A stretch of 64,000 nt of DNA from Trinickia dinghuensis (lineage in GTDB: Bacteria; Pseudomonadota; Gammaproteobacteria; Burkholderiales; Burkholderiaceae). The DNA is taken from NCBI RefSeq assembly GCF_003367175.1, contig NZ_QRGA01000003.1:186681-250680 (forward strand), read 5' to 3'. The translations under genes and the position numbers were made by a program. Shown here piece after piece: positions 52,081 through 63,197 of this stretch; positions within the stretch are counted from its first letter, which is position 1; every line of letters starts with the position of its first letter. The notes under the pieces were generated by a model that ran no database searches, was not told the origin of the DNA, and worked only from the letters and a program-made list of their open reading frames with translations.

Positions 52081-54519
52081 TTAGTTGCGCACCGGCTTGC
52101 CGGTCTGCAGCATGCCCATGATTCGCTCTTGCGTCTTTTGCGTGCCGAGCAGATCGACGAATGCGCGGCGCTCGAGCGCGAGCAGCCATTCTTCGTCGAC
52201 GAGACTGCCCGCTTCGACGTCGCCGCCGCAAACGGCTTCGGCAATGCGCGAGGCGATCAAGAAATCGTGCGCGCTGATGAAGTTGCCGTCGCGCATGTTC
52301 ACGAGCTGCGCCTTGATCGTCGAAATCGCCGAGCGGCCCGCCACCGGAACTTGCTTCACCGGCAGCGGCGGACGATAGCCCGCGGCGGCCAATGCTCGCG
52401 CTTCCTTCTTCGCCGTGTCGAGCAGCTCGAACACGTTGAAGACGATCGTGTCCGACGGCTTCAGATAGCCCATCGAACGCGCTTCGATCGCCGAGGCCGA
52501 CACCTTCGCCATCGCCGCGTTCTCGAACGACTTCGAGAGAAACTTCAGCAGCTCGCCGTTCGACGCGCCGACTGCGGCGGCTGCGTCGACGGCACGCAGC
52601 GCGGCTTCCTTCAGGCCGCCGCCCGCGGGCACGAGACCAACGCCGACTTCCACGAGGCCGACATAGCTCTCGATGTGCGCGACACGCTTAGCGCTATGGA
52701 GCATCAGCTCGCAGCCGCCGCCGAGCGCGATGCCCGACACCGCGGCCACGACGGGCACGTTCGCGTACTTCACGCGCAGCATGCCTTGCTGGAATTTCTT
52801 GACGAACGGCTCGATCCCCTTGGCGCCGCCCATCATGAACTGCGGCATCGCCTCCTCGAGATTGGCACCAGCCGAGAACGGACCGCCGGGCGCGCCGAGC
52901 TTGAGCGAGGTCGGCTGCCACACGACGACGCCCTTGTACGACTTCTCAGCGAGCTCGATCGCTTGCGCGAGGCCGTCGAGCACGCCCGGGCCGATCGTGT
53001 TCATCTTCGTCTTGAACGAGACGATGACGACGTCGTCTTCGCCCGCTCGGTCATCCACCCACGCGCGAACCGAATCCGTTTCGAACAGCGTCTTGCCGTA
53101 AGCCCGCGGATCGACGCCCGTTTCACCGAGCAGCGGCGCGCGGAACACTTGCTTGCCGTAGACGGGCAGCGTCGAGCGCGGCTCGAACTTGTTCGCGGCC
53201 GGCGAGAACGAGCCTTCGCCCGTATGGACGCCGCCCTGCTCGGCAACCGCGCCTTCGAACACCCACGACGGCAGCGGCGCTTTCGACAGCGCCTTGCCCG
53301 CGGCGACGTCTTCTTGCACCCACTCGGCCACCTGCTTCCAGCCGGCGGCCTGCCAGCCTTCGAACGGGCCTTCGTTCCAGCCGAAGCCCCAGCGGATGGC
53401 CAAATCGACGTCGCGCGCGTTATCGGCGATCGACTCCAAATGCACCGCGATGTAGTGGAAGACGTCGCGGAAAATCGACCAGAGGAATTGCGCCTGCGGG
53501 TGCTCCGATTCGCGCAGCAGCTTCAGGCGCTCGGCCGCCGGACGCTTGAGGATGCGGCCAACGAGCTCATCGGCCTTCGCACCGCCTTCGACATACTCGC
53601 CCGTCTTGGCGTCGAGCACCTTGATGGCCTTGCCGTCCTTCTTGTAGAAGCCGCCACCGGTCTTCTGACCGAGCGCACCCTTCGCGACGAGCGCGGCCAG
53701 AACGGCGGGCGTCTCGTACACGGGGAAGAACGGATCGTCGGCGAGGTTGTCCTGCATCGTCTTGATGACGTGCGCCATCGTATCGAGGCCGACGACGTCC
53801 GCCGTGCGGAACGTGGCCGACTTCGCGCGACCCAGGCGCGAGCCCGTCAGATCGTCCACTTCGTCGAAGCGCAGCCCGAACTTGGCCGCTTCCGTGATGA
53901 CGGCGAGGATCGAGAAAATACCGACGCGGTTCGCGATGAAGTTCGGTGTGTCCTTGGCGCGCACGACGCCCTTGCCGACCACGCTCGTCAGGAACGATTC
54001 GAGATCGTCGAGAATTTGCGGCCGCGTGTGCGTCGTCGGAATCAGCTCGACGAGATGCATGTAGCGCGGCGGGTTGAAGAAGTGCACGCCGCAGAAGCGC
54101 GACTTCAGCTCGTCGGAGAATCCTTCGGACAACTTGGTGATCGACAGGCCCGACGTGTTCGTCGCGAAAATCGCATTCGGCCCGAGATGCGGCGAGACCT
54201 TCTTGTACAGGTCGTGCTTCCAGTCCATCCGTTCGGCGATCGCCTCGATGACGAGATCGCACTCGCCGAGCTTGGCGATGTCGTCTTCGTAGTTCGCCGG
54301 CTCGATGTAGCGGGCGTCGTCCTTATTGCCGAACGGCGCGGGCGACAGCTTCTTGAGGTTCTCGATCGCCTTCAAAGCGATCGCGTTCTTCGGGCCTTCC
54401 TTGGCCGGAAGGTCGAACAGCAGCACCGGCACCTTGGCGTTGATCAGGTGCGCGGCGATCTGCGCGCCCATCACGCCGGCGCCGAGCACGGCCACCTTGC
54501 GAATGATCAGATTGCTCAC
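52081..54519 (-). CDS. fadB: 3-hydroxyacyl-CoA dehydrogenase/enoyl-CoA hydratase bifunctional protein
   Basis: KVAVLGAGVMGAQIAAHLINA, FFNPPRYMHLVELIP, C-terminal crotonase domain. Confidence 0.94.
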   Translation of the reverse strand: MSNLIIRKVAVLGAGVMGAQIAAHLINAKVPVLLFDLPAKEGPKNAIALKAIENLKKLSPAPFGNKDDARYIEPANYEDDIAKLGECDLVIEAIAERMDWKHDLYKKVSPHLGPNAIFATNTSGLSITKLSEGFSDELKSRFCGVHFFNPPRYMHLVELIPTTHTRPQILDDLESFLTSVVGKGVVRAKDTPNFIANRVGIFSILAVITEAAKFGLRFDEVDDLTGSRLGRAKSATFRTADVVGLDTMAHVIKTMQDNLADDPFFPVYETPAVLAALVAKGALGQKTGGGFYKKDGKAIKVLDAKTGEYVEGGAKADELVGRILKRPAAERLKLLRESEHPQAQFLWSIFRDVFHYIAVHLESIADNARDVDLAIRWGFGWNEGPFEGWQAAGWKQVAEWVQEDVAAGKALSKAPLPSWVFEGAVAEQGGVHTGEGSFSPAANKFEPRSTLPVYGKQVFRAPLLGETGVDPRAYGKTLFETDSVRAWVDDRAGEDDVVIVSFKTKMNTIGPGVLDGLAQAIELAEKSYKGVVVWQPTSLKLGAPGGPFSAGANLEEAMPQFMMGGAKGIEPFVKKFQQGMLRVKYANVPVVAAVSGIALGGGCELMLHSAKRVAHIESYVGLVEVGVGLVPAGGGLKEAALRAVDAAAAVGASNGELLKFLSKSFENAAMAKVSASAIEARSMGYLKPSDTIVFNVFELLDTAKKEARALAAAGYRPPLPVKQVPVAGRSAISTIKAQLVNMRDGNFISAHDFLIASRIAEAVCGGDVEAGSLVDEEWLLALERRAFVDLLGTQKTQERIMGMLQTGKPVRN

Positions 54520-54666
54520 GTCTTTCCTCCGTCGGAGTCATGCGTTTTCGCTGGCTCGATAGCTGCGCGTCGCGCACGGCGCATGCAGCTTCGTCATCGA
54601 GATGCGGTAAATCGGGTTGATCACGGCACGCCGTCTCGTGCGTGCCGCGCGGCTTGGGCGTGTCGC

Positions 54667-56454
54667 TTAGAACAGCGCCTCGTCGACTTCCATCAGCGTC
54701 TTCGAGCCCGCGCGCGCCTCGCGGATGGTCTTGGCCGTTTCGGGCAAGAGCTTGGCGAAGTAGAAACGCGCCGTGGCGAGCTTGGACTTGTAGAACGGAT
54801 CGCCCGACGCTTGCTTGTCCAGCGCGATCCGTGCCATGCGCGCCCAGAAGTACGAGAAGACCAGATGGCCGACCGTGCGCAGATACGGCACGGCCGCGGC
54901 GCCCACTTCGTCCTGGTTCTGCATCGCCTTCATGCCGATTTCCATCGTGAGCTTGCTCACCTTGTCGCCGATATCGGCGAGCGGGTTGATGAACTCTTGC
55001 ATTTCGGGCTTCACGCCTTCGGCTTCGACGAAATCCGTCACGAGCTTGCCGAACTTGCGCAGCTTCGCGCCCATGTCGCCGAGCACCTTGCGGCCCAGCA
55101 GATCGAGCGATTGCACGGCGTTCGTGCCTTCGTAGATCATGTTGATGCGGGCATCGCGCACGTATTGCTCCATGCCCCATTCCTTGATGAAGCCGTGGCC
55201 GCCGAAGACTTGCATCGCGTGGTTCGTGCACTCGAACGCGTTGTCCGAGAGGAACGCCTTCAGAATCGGCGTCAGCAGCGCGACGAGATCGGCCGCTTCC
55301 TTGCGCTCGGCTTCGTCTTGCGCCGAGAGTTCCTTGTCGATCTGCAGGGCCGACCAGTACGAGAACGCGCGCGCACCTTCCGCGTAGGCCTTCTGCGTGA
55401 GCAGCATGCGGCGCACGTCCGGGTGGACGATGATCGGATCGGCAGCCTTCTCCGGTGCCTTCGGACCCGTCAGCGAACGCATCTGCAGACGTTCCTTCGC
55501 GTAGACGAGCGAGTTCTGGTAGGCGACTTCCGTGAGGCCGAGGCTTTGCATGCCGACGCCGAGACGCGCCGCGTTCATCATCACGAACATCGCTTGCAGG
55601 CCGCGGTTCGCCTCGCCGACGAGCCAACCCTTGGCGTTGTCGAGATTCATCACGCAGGTGGAGTTCGCGTGGATGCCCATCTTGTGCTCGATCGAGCCGC
55701 ACTTGATGCCGTTGCGCTCGCCCGGCTCGCCCGCTTCGTTGGGCACGAACTTCGGCACGATGAACAGCGAGATGCCCTTCGTTCCCGGCGGCGCATCGGG
55801 CAGACGCGCGAGTACCAGGTGGACGATGTTCTCGGCAAGATCGTGTTCGCCGCTCGAAATGAAGATCTTCGTGCCCGTGATCAGATACGAGCCGTCGCCG
55901 TTCGACTCGGCCTTCGTGCGCAGGATGCCGAGATCGGTGCCGCAGTGCGGCTCGGTCAGACACATCGTGCCCGTCCACTCGCCGGCCACGAGCTTGGGCA
56001 GATAGACCTTCTGCTGCTCGGCCGTGCCGTGCGCATGCAGGCACTCGTAGGCGCCGTGCGAGAGGCCCGGATACATCGTCCATGCCTGGTTGGACGAATT
56101 GAGCATTTCGTAGAGCGCGTTGTTCACGAATGCGGGCAGGCCTTGGCCGCCGTATTCGGGATCGCAGCCGAGCGCGGGCCAGCCCGCGTCGATGTACTGG
56201 CGATACGCCTCCTTGAAACCCTTCGGAGTCGTGACCACGCCGTCGCCCGCATAGGTGCAGCCTTCCTCGTCGCCGCTTTGGTTCAGCGGGAACAGGACTT
56301 CAGCGCAGAACTTGCCGGCTTCTTCGAGCACTTGGTTGATCGTATCGGCATCGAGATCGGCGTGCTTGGGCATGCCCTTGACTTCGTTTTCGACGTTCAG
56401 CAGTTCGTGCAGCACGAATTGCATGTCGCGCAGCGGCGCGGCGTACTGACCCAT
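54667..56454 (-). CDS. acyl-CoA dehydrogenase (FadE-like)
   Basis: CLTEPHCGTDLGILRTKAESNGDGSYLITGTKIFIS; FGGHGFIKEWGMEQYVRDARINMIYEGTN. Confidence 0.94.
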   Translation of the reverse strand: MGQYAAPLRDMQFVLHELLNVENEVKGMPKHADLDADTINQVLEEAGKFCAEVLFPLNQSGDEEGCTYAGDGVVTTPKGFKEAYRQYIDAGWPALGCDPEYGGQGLPAFVNNALYEMLNSSNQAWTMYPGLSHGAYECLHAHGTAEQQKVYLPKLVAGEWTGTMCLTEPHCGTDLGILRTKAESNGDGSYLITGTKIFISSGEHDLAENIVHLVLARLPDAPPGTKGISLFIVPKFVPNEAGEPGERNGIKCGSIEHKMGIHANSTCVMNLDNAKGWLVGEANRGLQAMFVMMNAARLGVGMQSLGLTEVAYQNSLVYAKERLQMRSLTGPKAPEKAADPIIVHPDVRRMLLTQKAYAEGARAFSYWSALQIDKELSAQDEAERKEAADLVALLTPILKAFLSDNAFECTNHAMQVFGGHGFIKEWGMEQYVRDARINMIYEGTNAVQSLDLLGRKVLGDMGAKLRKFGKLVTDFVEAEGVKPEMQEFINPLADIGDKVSKLTMEIGMKAMQNQDEVGAAAVPYLRTVGHLVFSYFWARMARIALDKQASGDPFYKSKLATARFYFAKLLPETAKTIREARAGSKTLMEVDEALF

Positions 56455-56523
56455 GACTTCCTCCAAAGGTTTGCAGCTGTAGAGTTAAAGCCGTCTAGGC
56501 AGTCGGTACGCCGGGTAGGCGTC

Positions 56524-57129
56524 CTACTGGCTATGGCTTCGGCTCTGATACGAAACAATCGTTTTTTCCAGCGCGGCCCACGTGAGACGCTCGGCATCGG
56601 GCAGATGCAGGAAGCGCGCGTCGTGATGCAGACCGAGCGTGAAGCTATACAGTTCGAAGAGCATCAGGTTCGGATCCGTATCCGAGCGCAGATGGCCTTC
56701 TTCGACGGCTTGCGAAATGGCCCGCAGCAACGCCGCCCGCCAGGTCGAGACGCTCAGCACGAGCTGCTCGCGCACGGGGTTGTCTCCGCGGTCGTCGTAT
56801 TCGACGGCGCCGCTGATGTAGATGCACCCCGTCATCACTTCCTGGATCCGCCTTTCCATCCAGCGGCCCAGCATCGCGCGCAATCTCGGCAAGCCGCGCG
56901 GCTCGCCCAGGCTCGGAAAAAACACCTCCTCCTCGAAACGACGGTGGTATTCGCGCACGACTTCGACCTGCAAGTCCTCGCGCGACCCGAAGTGCGCAAA
57001 GACTCCGCTTTTGCTCATCTGCATGCGCTCGGCCAGCAGGCCGATCGTCAAACCCTCGAGCCCGTCACGGCTCGCCAGATCGAGCGCCGCATCGAGAATC
57101 GCTGCGCGCGTTTGTTCACCTTTTCGCAT
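56524..57129 (-). CDS. TetR-family transcriptional regulator
   Basis: MRKGEQTRAAILDAALDLASRDGLEGLTIGLLAERMQMSKSGVFAHFGSREDLQ HTH; alternative start 57165. Confidence 0.92.
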   Translation of the reverse strand: MRKGEQTRAAILDAALDLASRDGLEGLTIGLLAERMQMSKSGVFAHFGSREDLQVEVVREYHRRFEEEVFFPSLGEPRGLPRLRAMLGRWMERRIQEVMTGCIYISGAVEYDDRGDNPVREQLVLSVSTWRAALLRAISQAVEEGHLRSDTDPNLMLFELYSFTLGLHHDARFLHLPDAERLTWAALEKTIVSYQSRSHSQ

Positions 57130-57167
57130 GGCCTCTCTATACCGTTCTCTTGGCTGTGCAATCATAA

Positions 57168-57187
57168 AATAGAACGGCCGTACTATT
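57168..57187. promoter_or_regulatory. TetR-type operator candidate
   Basis: AATAGAACGGCCGTACTATT, near-perfect 20-bp palindrome just upstream of the tetR-acd-fadBA operon. Confidence 0.65.
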
Positions 57188-57321
57188 ATTGAGCGCGGCC
57201 GCCCCCGAAACAAGGACTTTATTAGAAACCGGAATCTAACCGGGCGGCTAGGGTCGTTGACGCCGATTGCGGGCGGGCGGCGGTGCCTTGCCGGCCGCGG
57301 GGTGCGAAGCGTAGCGCACCC

Positions 57322-58602
57322 CTAATCGTATCCGCCGACCGTCAGCAGCTTCATCACGGCGCGGTACGCCGCGTACGCCAGCCAGCTGGTCAAACGCTCG
57401 GGCCAGGGCCGCGCCGCGTAGCGAGCGGGGTCGATGGGACGCGCCTCGGCGAACGCCGCGAGGATCGCCTCGCGCAGCCGGCCGATCTCAGCGTGTTCGA
57501 TGAGCACGACGTTTGCCTCATTGTTGAGCACGAGGCTTAGCGCGTCGAGATTCGAGGAGCCGACCGTCGCCCAGTTGGAATCGACGACGGCTACTTTACC
57601 GTGCAGCACCGTTTTCTCGTACTCGGAGATCTTCGCGCCCGCGCCGAGGAATGTCCGGTAAAGATACGGCACAGCGCGATCGAGCGCGAGAAATTCCTTG
57701 CGGCCGATCAGCAGGCGCACGTCCACGCCACGCCGTGCCGCGGCCACCAAGGCGCGGCGCAGCTTGCGGCCGGGCACGAAGTACGGATTGGCCAGCAGGA
57801 TTTCGTGCCGTGCGCGGCCGATAGCCACCAGGTACGCCTTTTCGATCGCGCGCCGATTCACGAAGTTGTCACGGGCGATGAAGGCTACGCTTGGGGCCTT
57901 CAGGGCATGCTCGGACGCATTGGGGGATGAATGCGACGGAGCAGATGCACCCGTGGATGTCGCTTGTGCCCGCAGTTCGCGCGCCCGCGACATCGAAGCC
58001 GCGTAGGGACGGTGGCCGAGTTCGAGACGTCGCCACTGCGTATCGAGCGCGGCGCTGACGCGGGGCACGACCGGCCCCGTCAACTCGACGGCGAAGTCCC
58101 AGCGGGCGCGCGCGAGGCGGCCGCCGGGCGAGGCGAAATCGTCGACGATGTTGATGCCGCCGCAGAACGCGACGTGCTCATCGACGAGCGCGAGCTTGCG
58201 GTGAGTCCGCGACAGACCGAATCGGCCAAGCAAACCGAAGCCGAGCCAGCCGGCGTTGTAGATCCGATGCTCGATGCCGGCTGCGCGCCACTCGTCGAAC
58301 AACGCCAGGCGCGCTGTCCCGAGCCCGTCCGTCATCACGCGCACCCGCACGCCACGCCGTGCCGCGCGTATGAGTGCGTCGGAGACGGGGCGGCCAGCGT
58401 CGTCATCGCAAAAAATATAGGTTTCGAGCACGACGCTTTCCTTCGCCGCGTCGACCTGAGCGATCAATGCGGCGAAGTAGTCGGTCCCGCTGCTGAAGAG
58501 CCGCACGTGGTTGCCGGCCGTGAAGGCCAACCGGGCGGCGCGACGCCTCGAAACGAGCGCGGCCCCGATGCGCGCCAGCCGGCGCGCGGCACGTGTGCTC
58601 AC
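57322..58602 (-). CDS. clsB: phospholipase D/cardiolipin synthase B-like
   Basis: HRKLALVDEHVAFCGG and HGKVAVVDSNWATVGSSNLD PLD HxK motifs. Confidence 0.88.
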   Translation of the reverse strand: MSTRAARRLARIGAALVSRRRAARLAFTAGNHVRLFSSGTDYFAALIAQVDAAKESVVLETYIFCDDDAGRPVSDALIRAARRGVRVRVMTDGLGTARLALFDEWRAAGIEHRIYNAGWLGFGLLGRFGLSRTHRKLALVDEHVAFCGGINIVDDFASPGGRLARARWDFAVELTGPVVPRVSAALDTQWRRLELGHRPYAASMSRARELRAQATSTGASAPSHSSPNASEHALKAPSVAFIARDNFVNRRAIEKAYLVAIGRARHEILLANPYFVPGRKLRRALVAAARRGVDVRLLIGRKEFLALDRAVPYLYRTFLGAGAKISEYEKTVLHGKVAVVDSNWATVGSSNLDALSLVLNNEANVVLIEHAEIGRLREAILAAFAEARPIDPARYAARPWPERLTSWLAYAAYRAVMKLLTVGGYD

Positions 58603-59120
58603 GCGTCCTTGGGCGGTTGCTGCGATGCGGCTTTGCCTGCCGCCGCCGCGTTACCCACGCGCAGCCGGCGCGGCAATTGCAGGATCGCTTCCCGATTGGA
58701 CGAGGAGAAGCAGCGCGCCGCCGCCTGCTCGTGAGGTAGCCACAGATGCGCCGTATGCTCGCGCGGCGCGAGCGTGACCTCCAGCCGGTACGGCACTTCC
58801 AACCCGAACCAATGCTCGACGTTGCGGGTGACGCCTTCGGCATAGCGATGCCGCCATACCGGATAGATTTCGTATTCGATCAACTCGCCCCAATCGACGA
58901 GCGCGTCGACCGGCACGAGCGGGCCGCCGACGACGATCCCCGTCTCCTCCCCCACTTCGCGCGCCGCGGTTTCGGCGAGCGGTTCGTCCAGGCGGTCTTT
59001 CGATCCGGTCACCGATTGCCAAAACCCGGGGCGATCCGCGCGCTCGATGATGAGCACGTCGAGTTCGGGCGTGTAGATGACGACAAGGACCGACTCGGGA
59101 ATTTTCGGCGGTTTTCGCAT
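58599..59120 (-). CDS. nudB: dihydroneopterin triphosphate diphosphatase (Nudix)
   Basis: Nudix box around GSKDRLDEPLAETAAREVGEETGI; SVLVVIYTPELDVLIIERAD. Confidence 0.92.
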   Translation of the reverse strand: MRKPPKIPESVLVVIYTPELDVLIIERADRPGFWQSVTGSKDRLDEPLAETAAREVGEETGIVVGGPLVPVDALVDWGELIEYEIYPVWRHRYAEGVTRNVEHWFGLEVPYRLEVTLAPREHTAHLWLPHEQAAARCFSSSNREAILQLPRRLRVGNAAAAGKAASQQPPKDA

Positions 59121-59234
59121 GGTGTTCGAATGATACGGGTACGGCCGTCAGGATAGCGCGGGAGCCGGGTTTTGCGGAACCGGATGGCTGCCGTTCGGGT
59201 CAGATCGATTCGCGCGGTTCAGCCCCGAAAACGC

Positions 59235-59279
59235 AAAAAACCCCAAAGATCGGATTCTCATCCAACCTTCGGGGTTTTC
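59235..59279 (-). terminator. intrinsic terminator downstream of aspS
   Basis: Minus strand TGAAAACCCCGAAGG...CTTTGGGGTTTTTT: stem plus T-tract. Confidence 0.75.
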
Positions 59280-59331
59280 AGTAAAGCTCGCGGGGCTCGT
59301 CGCCAAACACCCGCGCCTTATGCATCACACC

Positions 59332-61134
59332 TTACGCCTTCGGCTGCTCCGGCTGGCGCAACCGAATATGCAACTCGCGCAACTGACGCTCGTCCACGGC
59401 GCTCGGCGCCTGCGTCAGCAGACACTGCGCGCGCTGCGTCTTCGGGAACGCGATCACGTCGCGGATCGAATCGGCGCCGGCCATCATCGTCACGATACGA
59501 TCGAGACCGAATGCAATCCCGCCATGCGGCGGCGCGCCGTACTGCAGCGCGTCGAGCAGGAACCCGAACTTCGCCCGCGCTTCCTCATCGTTGATCTTCA
59601 GCGCGCGGAACACCTTCGACTGCACGTCTTCGCGATAGATCCGCACCGAACCGCCGCCGATTTCCCAGCCGTTCAGCACCATGTCGTAGGCCTTCGCCAG
59701 GCAACGGCCCGGATCGGTTTCGAGGAACTCGAGATGCTCGTCCTTCGGGCTCGTGAACGGATGGTGCGCGGCCACGTAGCGCGCATCTTCCTCGTCGTAC
59801 TCGAACATCGGGAAGTCGATGACCCACAGCGGCTTCCAGCCGGCTTCGACGAGGCCGTTCGACTTGCCGAAATCGGAATGGCCGATCTTCAGGCGCAGCG
59901 CGCCGAGGCTGTCGTTGACGACCTTCGCGCGATCGGCCGCGAAGAAAATGATGTCGCCGTCTTGCGCGCCGGTACGCTCGAGGATCGCCGCGATCGCCGC
60001 GTCGTGCAGGTTCTTCACGATTGGGCTTTGCAGGCCGTCACGGCCCTTGGCGGCTTCGTTGACCTTGATCCATGCCAGACCCTTCGCGCCGTAGATGCGC
60101 ACGAACTCGGTGTAGCCGTCGATGTCGCCGCGCGACAATTCGCCGCCCTTCGGCACGCGCAGCGCCGCCACGCGGCCGTCCTTCGTGTTCGCCGGGGCAC
60201 TGAACACCTTGAAGTCGACGTCCTTCATCGCGTCCGTCAACTCGGTGAACTCGAGCTTGACGCGCAGATCGGGCTTGTCCGAACCGAAACGCGCCATGGC
60301 TTCCGAGTACTGCATGACCGGGAACGCCGCGTCGAGCGTGACGCCGATCGTCTCAGTGAAGACGTGGCGGATCATCTTCTCGAACAGATCGCGAATTTCC
60401 TGCTCGCTCAGGAACGACGTCTCGCAGTCGATCTGCGTGAATTCGGGCTGGCGGTCGGCGCGCAAATCTTCGTCGCGGAAGCACTTCACGATCTGGTAGT
60501 AGCGATCGAAGTTCGCCACCATCAAGAGCTGCTTGAACAGCTGCGGCGACTGCGGCAGCGCGAAGAACTGGCCCGCGTTCACGCGCGAAGGAACCAGGTA
60601 GTCGCGCGCGCCTTCAGGCGTGCTCTTCGTGAGCATCGGCGTTTCGATGTCGATGAAGCCCTGCGCGTCGAGATACTTGCGCACTTCCATCGCCACGCGA
60701 TAGCGCAGGCGCAGGTTGTTCTGCATCTGAGGACGGCGCAGGTCGAGCACGCGGTGCGTGAGGCGCGTCGTTTCCGAGAGGTTGTCGTCGTCGAGCTGGA
60801 ACGGCGGCGTGACCGATGCGTTGAGCACCGTCAGTTCGTGACAGAGCACCTCGATCTTGCCGCTCTTCAGGCCTGCGTTGGCCGTGCCTTCCGGACGATT
60901 GCGCACGACGCCGACGATTTGCACGCAAAACTCGTTGCGCACACCCTCGGCGATCTTGAACATCTCCGCACGATCGGGGTCGCACACGACTTGCACGAGA
61001 CCTTCGCGATCGCGCAGGTCGATGAAGATGACGCCGCCGTGGTCGCGCCGGCGATGCACCCAGCCGCACAGCGACACGGTTTGGCCCAGCAGGTGTTCGG
61101 TCACCAGACCGCAGTATTCAGATCTCATCGACAT
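59332..61134 (-). CDS. aspS: aspartyl-tRNA synthetase
   Basis: [45 protein letters not shown]...; class II motifs. Confidence 0.97.
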   Translation of the reverse strand: MSMRSEYCGLVTEHLLGQTVSLCGWVHRRRDHGGVIFIDLRDREGLVQVVCDPDRAEMFKIAEGVRNEFCVQIVGVVRNRPEGTANAGLKSGKIEVLCHELTVLNASVTPPFQLDDDNLSETTRLTHRVLDLRRPQMQNNLRLRYRVAMEVRKYLDAQGFIDIETPMLTKSTPEGARDYLVPSRVNAGQFFALPQSPQLFKQLLMVANFDRYYQIVKCFRDEDLRADRQPEFTQIDCETSFLSEQEIRDLFEKMIRHVFTETIGVTLDAAFPVMQYSEAMARFGSDKPDLRVKLEFTELTDAMKDVDFKVFSAPANTKDGRVAALRVPKGGELSRGDIDGYTEFVRIYGAKGLAWIKVNEAAKGRDGLQSPIVKNLHDAAIAAILERTGAQDGDIIFFAADRAKVVNDSLGALRLKIGHSDFGKSNGLVEAGWKPLWVIDFPMFEYDEEDARYVAAHHPFTSPKDEHLEFLETDPGRCLAKAYDMVLNGWEIGGGSVRIYREDVQSKVFRALKINDEEARAKFGFLLDALQYGAPPHGGIAFGLDRIVTMMAGADSIRDVIAFPKTQRAQCLLTQAPSAVDERQLRELHIRLRQPEQPKA

Positions 61135-61201
61135 GGTATTCGTCTTTCGTTTGGCATTAGAGGGCAGCGCGTGCGGGTTGCGTTTCACCGCACGGGCGGC
61201 A

Positions 61202-61849
61202 TTAAAGGGGCGGCTCGACCGGACGGCGCGCCGGCGCGCCAGCCGGCAATTGCGGGGCGACTACCCCCATCGAGACGATGTACTTGAGCGCCGCATCGAC
61301 CGTCATGTCGAGTTCGATGACTTCCGCCCTGGGAACGATCAGGAAGAAGCCCGACGTCGGATTCGGTGTCGTCGGCACGTAGACGCTGACGTGATCGCTC
61401 TGCAAATGATTGACCACGTCGCCGCCCGGGATGCCCGTCAGAAACGCGATCGTGTAGGAACCGCGCCGCGGGTACTCGATCAGGAGCGCCTTGCGGAACG
61501 CGTTCCCGCTGCTCGAGAGCAGCGTGTCGGACACTTGCTTCACGCTCGTATACAGCGGGCCGACGATCGGGATATGCCTCACGATCGCGTCCCACCAGGT
61601 GACGAGCTTTTGCCCGACGAAGTTCTGGGTGAACAGGCCGACGACGAAGATGAACGCCAGCGTCAGCACCGCGCCGACGCCGGGCAAATGGAAGCCCAGC
61701 AGCCGCTCGGGCTGCCACGACGCGGGCAGGAGCAGCAGCGTCTGGTCCATCGTACCGATGACGAGCCCCAGCACCCAAAGCGTGATCGCCAAGGGCACAA
61801 GGACCAGCAAGCCGGTCAGGAACACGGATTTGAGCGTCGTCTTTTTCAT
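61202..61849 (-). CDS. DUF502-family membrane protein
   Basis: [16 protein letters not shown]...[36 protein letters not shown]. Confidence 0.9.
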   Translation of the reverse strand: MKKTTLKSVFLTGLLVLVPLAITLWVLGLVIGTMDQTLLLLPASWQPERLLGFHLPGVGAVLTLAFIFVVGLFTQNFVGQKLVTWWDAIVRHIPIVGPLYTSVKQVSDTLLSSSGNAFRKALLIEYPRRGSYTIAFLTGIPGGDVVNHLQSDHVSVYVPTTPNPTSGFFLIVPRAEVIELDMTVDAALKYIVSMGVVAPQLPAGAPARRPVEPPL

Positions 61850-61994
61850 GTGTACCGTCAGGGAACCGCTTGGAATTGAATCGGCGCGCGCGGCTCAATC
61901 TGCCTAGCGCTTGAGGCTCGACCCGTGCGACGACGTTCCGGCGCGTACAGCAACGGCCGGCATGAACGCCGGCCGCGCGTCCAGCGGCATTGGC

Positions 61995-62345
61995 TTACGC
62001 GTCGGACGAAGTCGATGCCGAGGTGCTCGTGCTGGCCGCTTGCGCGGGGGCGCTGTCCGACTTCGACTCGGACTTCGCTTCGGGCTTCGCTTCCGATGTG
62101 GCCGCGGCCGCTCCGCTGGAAGCCGCCCCATTCGAGCCGTTCGATGCGTTCGATCCGCTCGAACCACCACGGAAATCGGTGACATACCAGCCGGAACCCT
62201 TCAGCTGGAAACCCGCGGCCGTTAGCTGCTTACGAAAGCTGTCCTTTTCGCATTGCGGGCACTGCGTCAGCGGTGCATCGCTCATCTTCTGGAGCACGTC
62301 TTTCTCAAAGCCGCACGATTCGCAACGGTAGGCGTAGATCGGCAT
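61995..62345 (-). CDS. FmdB-family zinc-ribbon protein
   Basis: MPIYAYRCESCGFEKDVLQKMSDAPLTQCPQC with low-complexity S/A/K/E tail. Confidence 0.93.
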   Translation of the reverse strand: MPIYAYRCESCGFEKDVLQKMSDAPLTQCPQCEKDSFRKQLTAAGFQLKGSGWYVTDFRGGSSGSNASNGSNGAASSGAAAATSEAKPEAKSESKSDSAPAQAASTSTSASTSSDA

Positions 62346-62402
62346 GATTCTCTTCCCGACTATTTCCGACAAAAAAACGGTTAAGCGCTTGCAAAGCGTT
62401 GA

Positions 62403-62408
62403 ATTATA
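62403..62408 (-). promoter_or_regulatory. putative -10 element for fmdB-DUF502-aspS
   Basis: Minus strand GCTATAATTCAACG contains TATAAT 58 bp upstream of the fmdB start. Confidence 0.4.
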
Positions 62409-62486
62409 GCCGCATTTGGCTACTTCCCGGCTGACGGGGCACTCGGCCTCGCGCAGTTCGCGAAATGAGGGCGACGGCGCGGAAAA

Positions 62487-63143
62487 TCAACCCCGCCGGC
62501 GCCAGCTCATCCAACGCTCGCGGCCGGCGAACACGGGGATCGAATCGGCGACGGGTTCGTCCTCGACGAGTTCGAACGACGGGCTCAGTAGCGCATCGAG
62601 TTCGTCGCGCGAAATCCCGAACGGCGGCCCCTTGGGCGCTTCGTCGAAGAAAAAGAACCCGGCGAGCAAGCCGCCCGGCTCGAGCAGCGCGGCCATCTGG
62701 GCCGCGTAGTCGGCGCGGCGCCCGTGCGGCAATGCGCAAAGGAACGCACGTTCGTAGATCCACCCCGGCACGAACGGCGGCCGGTAGGCGAAGAAATCGG
62801 CTTGCTCGACGAGCGGCGCGTGGGGGCCGAGTTGCGCGCGGGCCGCCGCCACGGCATCGACCGAGAAATCGATCGCACGGACAGTCCAACCGGCCTGCGC
62901 GAGCCAACCGGCTTCATGCGCGCTGCCACAGCCCGGGATAAGAACGGGCCGAGGCGCGGTGCGCGCCGCGAAAGCCGCGAACGCCTCGGGCACGCCGGCC
63001 TGATCCCACGGCATGAAACCTTGTCGAAAGCGTTCGTCCCAGAAAGCGGCCGTGTTCGGGTCACGCGTGGAGAAGGCAGGCGCCGCACCGCCTGCAACAG
63101 GCTGACTCGGCGGCGGTTGATCGGATGACGACGGCTTGTTCAT
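62487..63143 (-). CDS. TPMT-family class I SAM-dependent methyltransferase
   Basis: FWDERFRQGFMPWDQAGVP...VLIPGCGSAHEAGWLAQAGW. Confidence 0.9.
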   Translation of the reverse strand: MNKPSSSDQPPPSQPVAGGAAPAFSTRDPNTAAFWDERFRQGFMPWDQAGVPEAFAAFAARTAPRPVLIPGCGSAHEAGWLAQAGWTVRAIDFSVDAVAAARAQLGPHAPLVEQADFFAYRPPFVPGWIYERAFLCALPHGRRADYAAQMAALLEPGGLLAGFFFFDEAPKGPPFGISRDELDALLSPSFELVEDEPVADSIPVFAGRERWMSWRRRG

Positions 63144-63197
63144 CGCATTGAGCCCCTTTAAACCCGGTGATGCGCCATTAGGCCCGGTTCATTTCGG

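Noticed and set aside
52060-57192. 1710-aa plus-strand ORF
   Set aside because: Exactly antisense to fadA, fadB, acyl-CoA dehydrogenase and tetR; Arg/His/Leu/Val-rich translation typical of antisense frames in GC-rich DNA
59320-61287. 655-aa plus-strand ORF
   Set aside because: Antisense to aspS
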